Source: AC-32 sp038237925 (GTDB taxonomy: Bacteria; Actinomycetota; Thermoleophilia; Gaiellales; Gaiellaceae). Taken from it: 20,090 bases of DNA. The position numbers and the translations under genes are program-made. Position 1 is the first letter of the stretch; each line of letters begins with the position of its first letter. This document shows, in pieces, positions 1 to 7,882 of the stretch. Location: NCBI GenBank assembly GCA_038237925.1, contig JBBRYF010000023.1:1-20090 (forward strand), written 5' to 3'. The notes beneath the pieces were generated by a model, which was not told the DNA's origin, did not search any database, and was given only the letters and a program-made list of their open reading frames with translations.

Positions 1-433
1 CCCACTCCCAGGCGCTCATGATCTGTTGTTCTCTGGTTGACCCATTGGCCCTTCCTTGGCGGAGGCGGGCCGCAGACGCGCCTAGCTACGTCTCATCTTC
101 GTCAACAGACGTCGGTTGTAAAGCCGCCGGCCAACGCCGAGGTCGCGGATCCGGCCCCGCCTACCCGCGTGTGGTGTGGCTCGCGCGGAAGATGAGGCGG
201 AGGACGGTGCCCTGGCAAGCGTCGGGGCTCAGTCGGCAGCATCCGCACCGATAGCGGGAGCCGCCGCGAGCCACGCGCCCAGCCGAGCACGGTAGTCACC
301 TGACGCATCCGCTGGATTACCGGGCGGGTATCTCAGGGCCACGAGCACCGCGGAGGAGCTGCACTCTGGCTGTGGGCTACCGCCGCCAGGGCCGCTCGCG
401 TTTGTTGTCGAGTCGCCGGCGGAAGGGATCGAG
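1..433. other. Stretch with no supported gene
   Basis: Several short open frames exist on both strands, but none shows a recognisable motif, and none has both a ribosome binding site and coding-like composition. The last 13 bases hold the GGAAGGG that serves the TTG start of the next gene. I see no RNA gene, hairpin of note or repeat here. Confidence 0.5.
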
Positions 434-945
434 TTGACTCGACACCAGGTCGATGCGGCGCTGATCATCGAGGAGAGCCGCCGCTCCGAGGTTCTCTGGC
501 CCCCGGCGCGCCCTGTGCCCGTGACCGCAGATGACGTCGCCTCCGCCCAGCGGATCCACCGCAACGTCGCCCGGGCCCGCCTCGAGCGGCTCGCGGACGG
601 GGGCTGGCGATTCGCCCGTTCGAGCGGCGGACGGGAGCCACCGGCCCGGGGCGCCGGTCGACCGCCTAAGACCTACCGAGTCGCCCCGGAGCTCTCGGCG
701 ATCGAGTTCCCCGAGCGGCGCTAAGAGCAGCTGATCGGCCTCGGCAGATCGCGGCGCTTAGACGTCCTCGTAGAGCCGCTCGCCGCGCGCACGCGAGGCG
801 TCCTCCGACGATCCGCGCACGGCGTAGGAGGTTTCGCTCGCGCTCTTCCTGAACCGCTAGCGCAGGTTCGCGCTCGCCGAGTCGCGCGCACACGTCGAGT
901 ACCTCGCCCTCCGCGGCGAGATCGCGCGCGACGCGCGCGACGAGG
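434..945 (+). pseudogene. Broken ArsR-like winged-helix regulator
   Basis: A TTG start at 434 follows GGAAGGG with 6 bases of spacing. The 96-residue frame has a DNA-binding core: 'IHRNVARARLERLADGGW' looks like the recognition helix region of ArsR-type predicted regulators, followed by 'GRPPKTYRVAPELSAIEFPERR', the typical beta-wing and linker. In relatives I recall, the sequence continues 'YEQLIGLL'. Here the codon after ERR is TAA (722-724), followed in frame by EQLIGL, so the stop looks like a Tyr-to-stop mutation. Beyond that, the frame shifts. A coding-like stretch in another frame (774-945, containing AREASSDDPRTA and ALAESRAHVEYLALRGEIARD) is broken by TAG at 825 and 858. I cannot name that second stretch; it may be the regulator's C-terminal part or a separate gene. 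The 96-residue product could still be made, but it lacks the effector half. Confidence 0.55.
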
Positions 946-946
946 T

Positions 947-986
947 GACGCGTCACACCACAATTCGACGCGTCACACCACAATTC
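947..986. repeat. Perfect 20-bp tandem duplication
   Basis: Bases 947-966 and 967-986 are identical 20-mers beginning GACGCGTCACACC and ending ACAATTC. They sit at the end of the decayed regulator and 10 bases beyond the 3' end of the minus-strand barrel gene. The two perfect copies suggest a recent slippage event. Confidence 0.9.
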
Positions 987-995
987 GCAGAGCGC

Positions 996-1301
996 TCAGC
1001 GTGGGACGACCAGCACGTCGATCGGGAAGAACTGCGGTTCCCCGCCCGAAGGCGGTGGGCCGCCCATCACTTCCGCGATCGCCGGGCCGAGCTTCTCCTC
1101 CATGAAGCGCTGGAACGCCTCCCGCGACTCCCAGATGTCGTAGACGTAGTAGCCCTGGTCACCCTGGCCCGCGCTGTGGACGATCATCCCTTCGGGCGAC
1201 TCGTCCTCCCTCATCGGCGCGTGTCCGAACATCTTTTCGGTGACTTGGTCGTAGATCTCCTTCGTGAACTCGGGCGCCGCCGTCAGAATCCCTACCGCCA
1301 T
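996..1301 (-). CDS. Small dimeric alpha/beta-barrel (ABM-like) protein
   Basis: The product is 101 residues. The start is the ATG at 1301, because AGAGGAGG lies just upstream; the frame is open further upstream but has no comparable ribosome site. The sequence begins MAVGILTAAPEFTKEIYDQV and has the beta-alpha-beta pattern of ferredoxin-like monooxygenase-type barrels: 'GYYVYDIWESREAFQRFMEEKLGPAIAEV' is the classic strand plus helix, where a strand carrying an aromatic-Asp-x-Trp motif is followed by 'S.E.F..F....L.P'. The C-terminal strand is 'FFPIDVLVVPR'. There is no signal peptide or membrane segment. Proteins of this fold act as dimers in haem, quinone or small aromatic chemistry, but many have no known role, and I cannot assign one here. 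The gene is divergent from the VOC pseudogene, and the 197 bases between them should hold both promoters. Confidence 0.65.
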   Translation of the reverse strand: MAVGILTAAPEFTKEIYDQVTEKMFGHAPMREDESPEGMIVHSAGQGDQGYYVYDIWESREAFQRFMEEKLGPAIAEVMGGPPPSGGEPQFFPIDVLVVPR

Positions 1302-1498
1302 CTCGCCTCCTCTTGCGTTTCCGTGGACGCGGGATTCTAGGTGAGGACGTGCCCGAGTAACGGCTGAGCCTCGACTTCTGGAAGTTCTGAGCCGGACGGA
1401 CGATCTCCACCACGCCACAACGCCTGGGCTCCCGCTCGCGGCGCTGCGCGAGAACGGGCGACAATCGTGAGGAGTCTGGTTTACGGAAGGGAGGCGGG

Positions 1499-1887
1499 AT
1501 GACGAGTATCCAGCCGGAGCTGTGGGTCGAGACCCCAGGTGAAGCGGTCGCGCTCTACGAAGCCGCATTCGGCGCCAGCGTCCTTCACCGTGTCGGCGAG
1601 GGGGACAGCATCGTCGCGCAACTCGGTGTCGGCGAGGCAGCGTTCTGGGTGGCGGCAACGTCCACGGTCATGAAGCGCCTCAGCCCGCGCCCAATCGATG
1701 GCGCGACCAGCTGAACGCTGCTCATGGTCGAAGATACCGAGAGCGTCGTCCGGCAGGCGATCGCCGCCGGCGCGAGGGAATCGTCCCCGGCGAGCAACGA
1801 GCACGGCTGAACGGCTGGCCGGATCATTGACCCAATCGGCCACGAGTGGAGATCGGAGTGCCTCTTGGAGCCCGGCCCCCGAACTAA
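1499..1887 (+). pseudogene. VOC/glyoxalase-fold (PhnB-like) protein with two in-frame TGA codons and a frameshift
   Basis: A good start (ATG 1499 after GGAAGGGAGG) opens a typical PhnB-type VOC domain: 'PELWVETPGEAVALYEAAFGASVLHRVGEGDSIVAQLGVGEAAFWV'. TGA at 1712-1714 interrupts GATS-TLLMVEDTESVVRQAIAAGA, and a second in-frame TGA at 1808-1810 interrupts NEHG-TAGRIIDPIGHEW. In relatives, the first position is usually Arg (CGA to TGA) and the second Trp (TGG to TGA). After GHEW a one-base loss shifts the frame; the shifted frame reads EIGVPLGARPPN and stops at TAA 1885-1887, where a VOC protein normally ends. The gene is therefore nearly full length with three lesions. Alignable family residues are preserved after both stops, so the decay is young. 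Confidence 0.75.
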
Positions 1888-1970
1888 AACGGCGCGCAAA
1901 GATTGAGGCCGAGCAATGCCTACGCGGCCAAATCCGACAACAGAAGATGGAGCCTTTATGGCGCCCCGTG

Positions 1971-2060
1971 GTTGCAATCGGTGGCAATCGGTGCAAACCG
2001 GCCGGCCGTCGAAACCGCAAAACAAGCGAAACCGTTGCCGCCGGCTGCCACCGGTTGCAT
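1971..2060. repeat. Decamer repeats and short motifs beside the tRNA-Thr scar (possible integrase arm sites)
   Basis: Three decamers follow each other at 1971-2000: GTTGCAATCG, GTGGCAATCG and GTGCAAACCG. CGAAACCG then occurs at 2010-2017 and 2027-2034, and CCGGTTGCA near 2051 is a near inverted copy of GCAAACCGG. The cluster lies on the side of the tRNA fragment where the integrated element would have been. Direct repeats like these are what arm-type binding sites of tyrosine integrases look like. The first decamer recurs exactly at 9026-9035, beside the tRNA-Lys scar. The integrase-site role is inference. Confidence 0.4.
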
Positions 2061-2070
2061 GGGGAAGTAC

Positions 2071-2114
2071 ATGGTAAGGAGGGGGTCGACGGTTCGAGTC
2101 CGTCAGAGGGCTCT
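2071..2114 (+). tRNA. 3'-half fragment of tRNA-Thr(GGT), probable attachment-site scar
   Basis: The right half of a tRNA is clear. An anticodon-like loop ATGGTAA (2071-2077, anticodon GGT) is followed by the 3' anticodon strand (2078-2082), a 5-base variable loop GGGTC, a perfect T arm (GACGG 2088-2092, TTCGAGT, CCGTC 2100-2104) and the 3' acceptor strand AGAGGGC (2105-2111). The left half is missing: no GCCCTCT acceptor strand, D arm or 5' anticodon strand lies upstream, and loop position 1 is A rather than C. A break within the anticodon loop is the usual crossover site of tyrosine integrases that target tRNA genes. By that polarity, the element lay to the left and the native flank, with its terminator, to the right. 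Confidence 0.75.
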
Positions 2115-2116
2115 GC

Positions 2117-2143
2117 AAAAGCCCCGCAAGACGGGGCTTTTTC
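2117..2143 (+). terminator. Rho-independent terminator behind the tRNA-Thr fragment
   Basis: AAAAGCCCCG (2117-2126) pairs with CGGGGCTTTT (2132-2141) across a five-base CAAGA loop and runs into T residues. It directly follows the tRNA 3' end, as expected for the original tRNA terminator. Confidence 0.85.
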
Positions 2144-2333
2144 CTTGCGTCCGAACTGCACTTCGTTCAGCGTGCTCGGGTGTGGAAAGCATTATGGAAA
2201 GACGGGTTCCAGAGGCCGGCACGAACAGATCGTCGTGGAGCGTGCGGTCGAAGATCGAGCTATGGTCGACGACCATGAGAAATGGGCCAGCGGCGCTGGA
2301 ACGCCCTGGCCCCGGCACCGGAAAGGAGCTCCG

Positions 2334-2678
2334 ATGCAGGAAAAGCGTATGCGAGCGGAGTCGGCGAAGCAGGTCGCGATCGATGTGCTTCGCGCGGCGC
2401 GCAAGGCGCTGCACACGAAGGGCGTGTCGAAGCGCGTCATCGAGTCCGGTCGCTGCTCGGGCCTCAAGGGCAAGACTCCTGAAGCGACGGTCGCGGCGAT
2501 GCTCGCCGTTGGGTCGAAGCCGGGAGGCCCATTCAAGCGAGTCGGCAAGGGCACGTACGCGCTCGCCGATGACCTCGCGAAGCCGAAGGCTGCCAAGTCG
2601 GAGAAGCACGAAGGGAAACCCCGGGCGAAGCGAATGTCGGGGAAAAATCAGCGGTGCTGGAGCTGCAACGCGGCCTGA
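2334..2678 (+). CDS. Small standalone HARE-HTH domain protein with basic tail
   Basis: The product is 114 residues from ATG 2334, chosen for GGAAAGGAG 5 bases upstream; the longer open frame upstream runs through the tRNA scar and is not coding. Residues 10-76 match the HARE-HTH winged helix: 'AIDVLRAARKALHTKGVS', 'GLKGKTPEATVAAMLAVG' and 'FKRVGKGTYAL' are the three diagnostic blocks. HARE-HTH domains occur in restriction endonucleases, bacterial RNA polymerase delta subunits and eukaryotic chromatin proteins (HB1, ASXL), where they are thought to link DNA binding or modification sensing to an effector. Here there is no fused effector, only a Lys/Arg-rich tail (77-106) and a CWSC pair at the very end. 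The tail could bind DNA non-specifically. The last residues may be out of frame, so the C-terminus is uncertain. It stands alone, with no same-strand partner close by. Confidence 0.65.
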   Translation: MQEKRMRAESAKQVAIDVLRAARKALHTKGVSKRVIESGRCSGLKGKTPEATVAAMLAVGSKPGGPFKRVGKGTYALADDLAKPKAAKSEKHEGKPRAKRMSGKNQRCWSCNAA

Positions 2679-2811
2679 TCGCGCAGCGTTTCGAACGTCG
2701 CGACGTTCATCTTCGGCGGTCGCTCATCGTCGTGCGCCTCCGCGAGCTCCTCAAGCGTCGTGATGCCGACGGCAGCGAGCTTGCCGATCGAAGGAGAAGA
2801 CCATGCCGCCG
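2648..2811 (-). pseudogene. Possible C-terminal remnant of a RecB-like (TM0106-type) nuclease
   Basis: Reading the minus strand back from TGA at 2648-2650 gives about 50 coding-like residues: 'SIGKLAAVGITTLEELAEA', then 'NVATFETLRDQAALQLQHR'. This helix-hairpin-helix pattern (GI-T-LEELA, then TFE-LR-QAALQL) is how I remember the tail of TM0106-family RecB-type nucleases. No start codon or nuclease core is present, the reading frame upstream loses similarity, and its end overlaps the 3' end of the HARE-HTH gene tail to tail. It is too short to function. Confidence 0.35.
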
Positions 2812-3025
2812 ATCCTCCCAGCTCTCGCCTGACGGAGAGGTGACACCAATATTGGCGCCCTTCACGGCCCGGCTCGGCAACACAGCCGGGCGACTATGCC
2901 ACGGGTGTGGGCGGGCCCGCCGCCAACAGCAACTTGGATCCGAAAGGCGGGTGGTTACGCGCCGTCAGCCGGTAAATGTGCGATGCTGGCTTAACTTCGG
3001 ATCCGAAATGTGAAAGGGTGGGCGC
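2812..3025. other. Intergenic region upstream of the glyoxylate-shunt operon, with a direct repeat
   Basis: AACTTGGATCCGAAA ends at 2945, and AACTTCGGATCCGAAA ends at 3008; the shared core GGATCCGAAA is at 2936-2945 and 2999-3008. The second copy ends 17 bases before the ATG of the first gene of the operon. This spacing would suit an operator pair or sequence duplicated around a promoter, but I cannot place convincing -35 and -10 boxes. Confidence 0.35.
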
Positions 3026-3217
3026 ATGAACCGCTTGTTCTCGAAGCTCCGGCAGGTCGACAGGACGGAACGCGCGAACGGAAACGGTGTCAGCCACGTG
3101 CGCGTGGTGGGGCCGGGCAGGCGCGGCGCGTCGCGCTCCCGCTACGTCGTCACGGCCGCGGAGTCGGCTCCATGCACGTGCCCCGATTTCTGCGAGCGCG
3201 ACCACGACAACGAGTGA
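3026..3217 (+). CDS. Small protein with SWIM-like CxCPDF motif, upstream of malate synthase
   Basis: The product is 63 residues from ATG 3026, with GAAAGGG 8 bases upstream. The N-terminal part is basic. The end, 'YVVTAAESAPCTCPDFCERDHDNE', resembles the strand and CxCPDF start of a SWIM zinc finger, but the usual CKH that completes the finger is absent. C50, C52, C56 and H60 could still bind one zinc. The protein could be a cut-down SWIM protein or a small conserved protein of its own. Its stop lies 7 bases before the malate synthase GTG, so the two are probably cotranscribed and perhaps translationally coupled. Role unknown. Confidence 0.5.
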   Translation: MNRLFSKLRQVDRTERANGNGVSHVRVVGPGRRGASRSRYVVTAAESAPCTCPDFCERDHDNE

Positions 3218-3224
3218 CCTCGCC

Positions 3225-4809
<1,585 letters not shown>

Positions 4810-4820
<11 letters not shown>

Positions 4821-6069
4821 CGGCAACGGCAAGGCGGACGGGCGCTGGGAGGGGATCGAGCGCCCGTACAGCGGCGAGGAGGTCGAGCGGCTGCGCGGGA
4901 CGGTGCGGGTCGAGCACACCCTCGCGCGGCTCGGCGCTGAGCGGCTCTGGGAGCTGCTCCAGACCGAGGACTACGTGCCGACGCTCGGCGCCCTGACCGG
5001 CGGCCAGGCCGTCCAGATGGTGAAGGCCGGCCTGAAGGCGATCTACCTGAGCGGCTGGCAGGTTGCGGCCGACGCGAACCTCGCCGGGCATACGTACCCC
5101 GACCAGAGCCTCTACCCGTCCAACAGCGGCCCCGCGCTCGCGCGGCGGCTGAACAACGCGCTCCTGCGCGCTGACCAGATCCACGCGGCCGAGGGCGACA
5201 CGAGCACGTACTGGCTCGCGCCGATCGTCGCCGACGCCGAAGCGGGCTTCGGCGGGCCGCTCAACGCCTTCGAGCTGATGAAGGCGATGATCGAGGCCGG
5301 GGCCGCGGGCGTGCACTTCGAGGACCAGCTCTCGTCGGAGAAGAAGTGCGGCCACCTCGGCGGGAAGGTGCTCGTGCCGACGAGCCAGTTCCTGCGCACG
5401 CTCGCCGCGGCGCGGCTCGCGGCCGACGTCTGCGGCGTGCCGACGGTCCTCGTCGCCCGCACCGACGCGCTCAGCGCGACCCTGCTGACGAGCGACGCCG
5501 ACCCCGCCGACGAGCCGTTCCTGACCGGCGAGCGGACGCCGGAGGGCTTCTTCCACGTTCGCGACGGGCTGGAGCCGGCGATCGCCCGCGGCCGCGCGGT
5601 GGCGCCGTTCGCCGACCTGGTCTGGTTCGAGACCTCGACGCCGGATCTGGACGAGGCTCGTGACTTCGCGGACGCAATCCACGAGGAGTTCCCCGGGAAG
5701 CTGCTCGCCTACAACTGCTCGCCCTCGTTCAACTGGCGTTCGCACCTCGACGACGACCGGATCGCCGGCTTCCAGCGCGAGCTGGCGGCGATGGGCTACC
5801 GCTTCCAGTTCGTCACGCTGGCCGGGTTCCACTCGCTGAACGAGGCCATGTTCGAGTTGGCGCGCGGCTACGCGCGGGAAGGGATGAGCGCGTACGTCCG
5901 GCTCCAGGAGCGGGAGTTCGAGCTCGAGCAGGACGGCTACACAGCGACCCGGCACCAGCGCGAGGCGGGCGCCGGCTACTTCGACGCCGTTGCGCAGGCG
6001 GTGAGCGGCGGCCGCAGCTCGACGCTCGCGCTCGACGGCTCGACGGAGGCGGCGCAGTTCCGGAGCTGA
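4810..6069 (+). CDS. aceA: Isocitrate lyase (glyoxylate shunt)
   Basis: Cleaves isocitrate to glyoxylate and succinate, feeding malate synthase. The protein has 419 residues, the standard bacterial length. ATG 4810 lies inside the end of aceB, after GAGGGGAGCG. Family marks: 'YLSGWQVAADAN' (79-90) for substrate binding, 'ADAEAGFGG' (141-149) with the Mg-binding acids, and the active-site loop KKCGH (178-182) with the catalytic Cys180, followed by LGGKVLVP. 'FETSTPDL' and 'LAYNCSPSFNW' are the later conserved blocks. The unusually large spacer between 'ARTDA' and 'FYHVR'-type sequence, common in this family, is present as 'EPFLTGERTPEGFFHVRDGLE'. Its stop codon TGA is shared with the CTG that probably starts the regulator downstream. 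Confidence 0.97.
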
Positions 6070-6782
6070 CGCCTCGCCAGGACTCGTCCGGCGGCACCAA
6101 GGCGGACGAGATCGCCCTCGCGCTCGAGGACGCGATCATCTCGGGCGAGCTGGCGCCGGGGACCGTCCTCCGGCAGGAGCAGCTCTCGGCCCGCTACGAC
6201 GTCAGCCGCACGCCCGTGCGCGAGGCGCTGCGCCGCCTGGCCGCGACCGGGCTCGTCTCGTTCGTGCCGAACCGGGGCGTGCGGGTGCGGACGATCTCGC
6301 GCCAGGAGCTGCGCGAGGCCTTCCTCGTGCGCGCCGAGCTGGAGGCGCTCGTCACCGAGCTCGCGACCCAGCGCATGACCCCGACGGAGATCGCCCGGCT
6401 CGCCCGCGCCGAGACCCGGTTCGCCGAGCTGACGGTCGAGCTGCTCGACCGCGGCCGCGACGAGGTCGAGCGCACGCGGCTGACCGGCGAGTGGGTGCAC
6501 GCGAACTACCGCTTCCACGACGTCATCTACGACGCCGCCGCGGTCCCGTTCGTCGAGCGAGTGGCGAAGGGCGCGCGGCGCACGTTCCTCAGCCGTTGGC
6601 GGCCTGGCGGGCCCGAGATCGACGACCTCTACGAGCAGAACGCGCGCCAGCACCGCGCGATCCTGGACGCGATCGCCGCCGGCAGCTCGACCGGCGCACG
6701 GGCGCTGGCGCACGAGCACGTGCTCCACTCGTGCCGGCTGCTCGAGGTGATCCTCGACCACGTCGTCACGCAGGTCGCCTAG
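6066..6782 (+). CDS. GntR-family regulator with FCD domain; probable CTG start
   Basis: Likely local regulator of the shunt genes. The winged helix reads 'ALEDAIISGELAPGTVL', then 'LSARYDVSRTPVREALRRLAATGLV', followed by the wing 'PNRGVRV'. The C-terminal all-helical FCD ligand domain carries the expected metal-ligand pattern: NYRFHDVIY, then 'QHRAILDAIAAG' and 'ALAHEHVLHS'. The first ATG, GTG or TTG in the frame is GTG 6216, which would cut off the first half of the winged helix. No such codon lies between it and the end of aceA. The best start is therefore CTG 6066, overlapping the aceA stop as CTGA and preceded by CCGGAG. This gives 238 residues, the usual length. A start codon lost by mutation, or translation by coupling to aceA, are the alternatives. 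The ligand is unknown; acids of central metabolism are common for FCD proteins. Confidence 0.82.
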   Translation: MTPRQDSSGGTKADEIALALEDAIISGELAPGTVLRQEQLSARYDVSRTPVREALRRLAATGLVSFVPNRGVRVRTISRQELREAFLVRAELEALVTELATQRMTPTEIARLARAETRFAELTVELLDRGRDEVERTRLTGEWVHANYRFHDVIYDAAAVPFVERVAKGARRTFLSRWRPGGPEIDDLYEQNARQHRAILDAIAAGSSTGARALAHEHVLHSCRLLEVILDHVVTQVA

Positions 6783-7045
6783 GCGACGACCGCCTCGAAC
6801 CGGCTCGCTCGACCTTGACGGCGGCAGGATGATCGAGGCGCCCGCCGGCACCGGCCGACTCGCACGCGTACGCCCCGACTACGCGAGTACGCGCCGCTCC
6901 TGGTAGTCGAAACGGCTTGCGGCTTTTCCGCACCTCGGTGCCGGAGCTAGGCGCTGCTTGGGCGCTGCAAGGGTGCGGCTTTCGCGGTGGGATGATTACG
7001 GCCTGACCACCCTGGCCCACGTAACGATTGCCGCCTCAAGCAGAG
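6783..7045. other. Intergenic stretch without gene
   Basis: No frame here has family motifs. A small hairpin TGCGG-CTTTT-CCGCA occurs at 6918-6932 but lacks a T run, so I do not call it a terminator. Nothing else is apparent between the regulator and the decayed response regulator. Confidence 0.4.
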
Positions 7046-7499
7046 AACGGCGCCGAAGCGGTCGCAACCGCGGAGCGGACCCAGCCCGACATCAATCACC
7101 CTTATGGACATCCGCATGCCCGAGCTGGACGGAATCGCCGCGACCCGACAGCTGGCCGAACGCGGGACGGCGAAGACGCGCGTCCTGATGCTGACAACCT
7201 TCGACGAAGCCCAACTCGTCTACGAAGCGATGCGCGCCGGCTCGTCGAGGACTTCGTCCGCCGACCCCCACCAGGCGAGGCGACCCCAACTGAGCTCACC
7301 GAGCTGACCGACCGCGAGCGCGAAGTCCCGGGGCTCGTCGCCCGCGGCCTCTCCAACGCCGAAATCGCCGCCGAACTGGTCGTCAGCCAAGCGACCGTCA
7401 AGAGCACGTCAACCGGCTGCAGGCAAGCTCAACCTTCGCGACCGCGTGCAAGCAGTCGTCCTCGCCTACGAGACCGGCTTCGTCCAGCCGCGTCCCTAG
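7046..7499 (+). pseudogene. Decayed NarL/FixJ-type response regulator with internal deletion
   Basis: Pieces of one gene lie in order but in different frames. 'NGAEAVATAERTQPDI' (from about 7049) is followed after a shift by MDIRMPELDGIAATRQLA, which holds the phosphoacceptor Asp, and 'TRVLMLTTFDEAQLVYEAMRAG' (to about 7242). The sequence then jumps straight to 'RLVEDFVRRPPPGE', the linker, so roughly 40 residues of the receiver end are gone. The LuxR helix-turn-helix is recognisable as 'ELTDREREVPGLVARGLSNAEIAAELVVSQATVK'. Another indel precedes HVNRL, and a further one precedes KLNLRDRVQAVVLAYETGFVQPRP, which ends at TAG 7497-7499. At least four lesions make it non-functional. No partner histidine kinase is seen. 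Confidence 0.85.
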
Positions 7500-7546
7500 C
7501 GACCCCACCCCACCCTGCTGCGAAAACCTCTCGCCCTCTCCGACGG

Positions 7547-7641
7547 CCTAACCGGCACTTCGCGTTCATCCGCTACCACGCCGACGCGGTCGTCCCCGGG
7601 AGTGGCTCCGGGATCTTCCTCCACGCGAGCACCGGCGTGGC
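7547..7641 (+). pseudogene. Fragment of an L,D-transpeptidase-like (YkuD) domain
   Basis: About 30 residues, 'RHFAFIRYHADAVVPG' followed by SGSGIFLHASTG, resemble the stretch of actinobacterial L,D-transpeptidase-family proteins that precedes the catalytic GC motif. The next block, which should read like PTAGCVSL with the nucleophilic cysteine, is missing, and sequence to the left is unrelated. It is a relic, not a gene. Confidence 0.5.
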
Positions 7642-7678
7642 TCTTGACGTCGAGGTCAGGCCGTGGGCGAGTGCAGTT

Positions 7679-7860
7679 CTACGCGCTTCCTTGCCCTGAG
7701 TGGGTGGCTCGGTAGAGCCGCCAGCGGTCGGTGATGCCTTTCAGCTCGTACTCTCCAGCGTCTTCGAAGACGAGGCCTGATCCTGCCGTGAGCTCTTTCA
7801 CCCTGTGTCACGAGAAGGAGTAGCGGCTCGCGACGAAGCGCCGCAAGGATCGTGCACCCT
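7679..7860 (-). pseudogene. C-terminal fragment of a class III adenylate/guanylate cyclase
   Basis: On the minus strand, 'VKELTAGSGLVFEDAGEYELKG' leads to 'ITDRWRLYRATHSGQGSA' and stops at 7679. This is the standard ending of bacterial class III cyclase domains: a SGL-FEDRGE-ELKGV motif, then WRLY. Upstream, LLVTQ sits one frame away, at about 7806, where relatives have 'EVLVSRTVKDL', and ILAAL before it fits the preceding helix. The catalytic metal-binding part is absent. The piece lies immediately beyond the end of the PD40 gene on the same strand. Confidence 0.65.
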
Positions 7861-7882
7861 ACGAGGAACCGCTGAATCTCGC

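Noticed and set aside
1499..1887. UGA recoding (selenocysteine or a variant code) in the VOC gene
   Set aside because: Neither TGA is at a cysteine-like position, a frameshift also occurs, and TGA ends most other genes in the window.
2000..2114. A complete tRNA-Thr gene
   Set aside because: No 5' acceptor strand, D arm or 5' anticodon strand can be found upstream.
1698..2333. Reading the open frame before the HARE-HTH start as part of that protein
   Set aside because: It runs through the VOC pseudogene, the tRNA-Thr scar and its terminator; the ribosome site at 2334 marks the real start.
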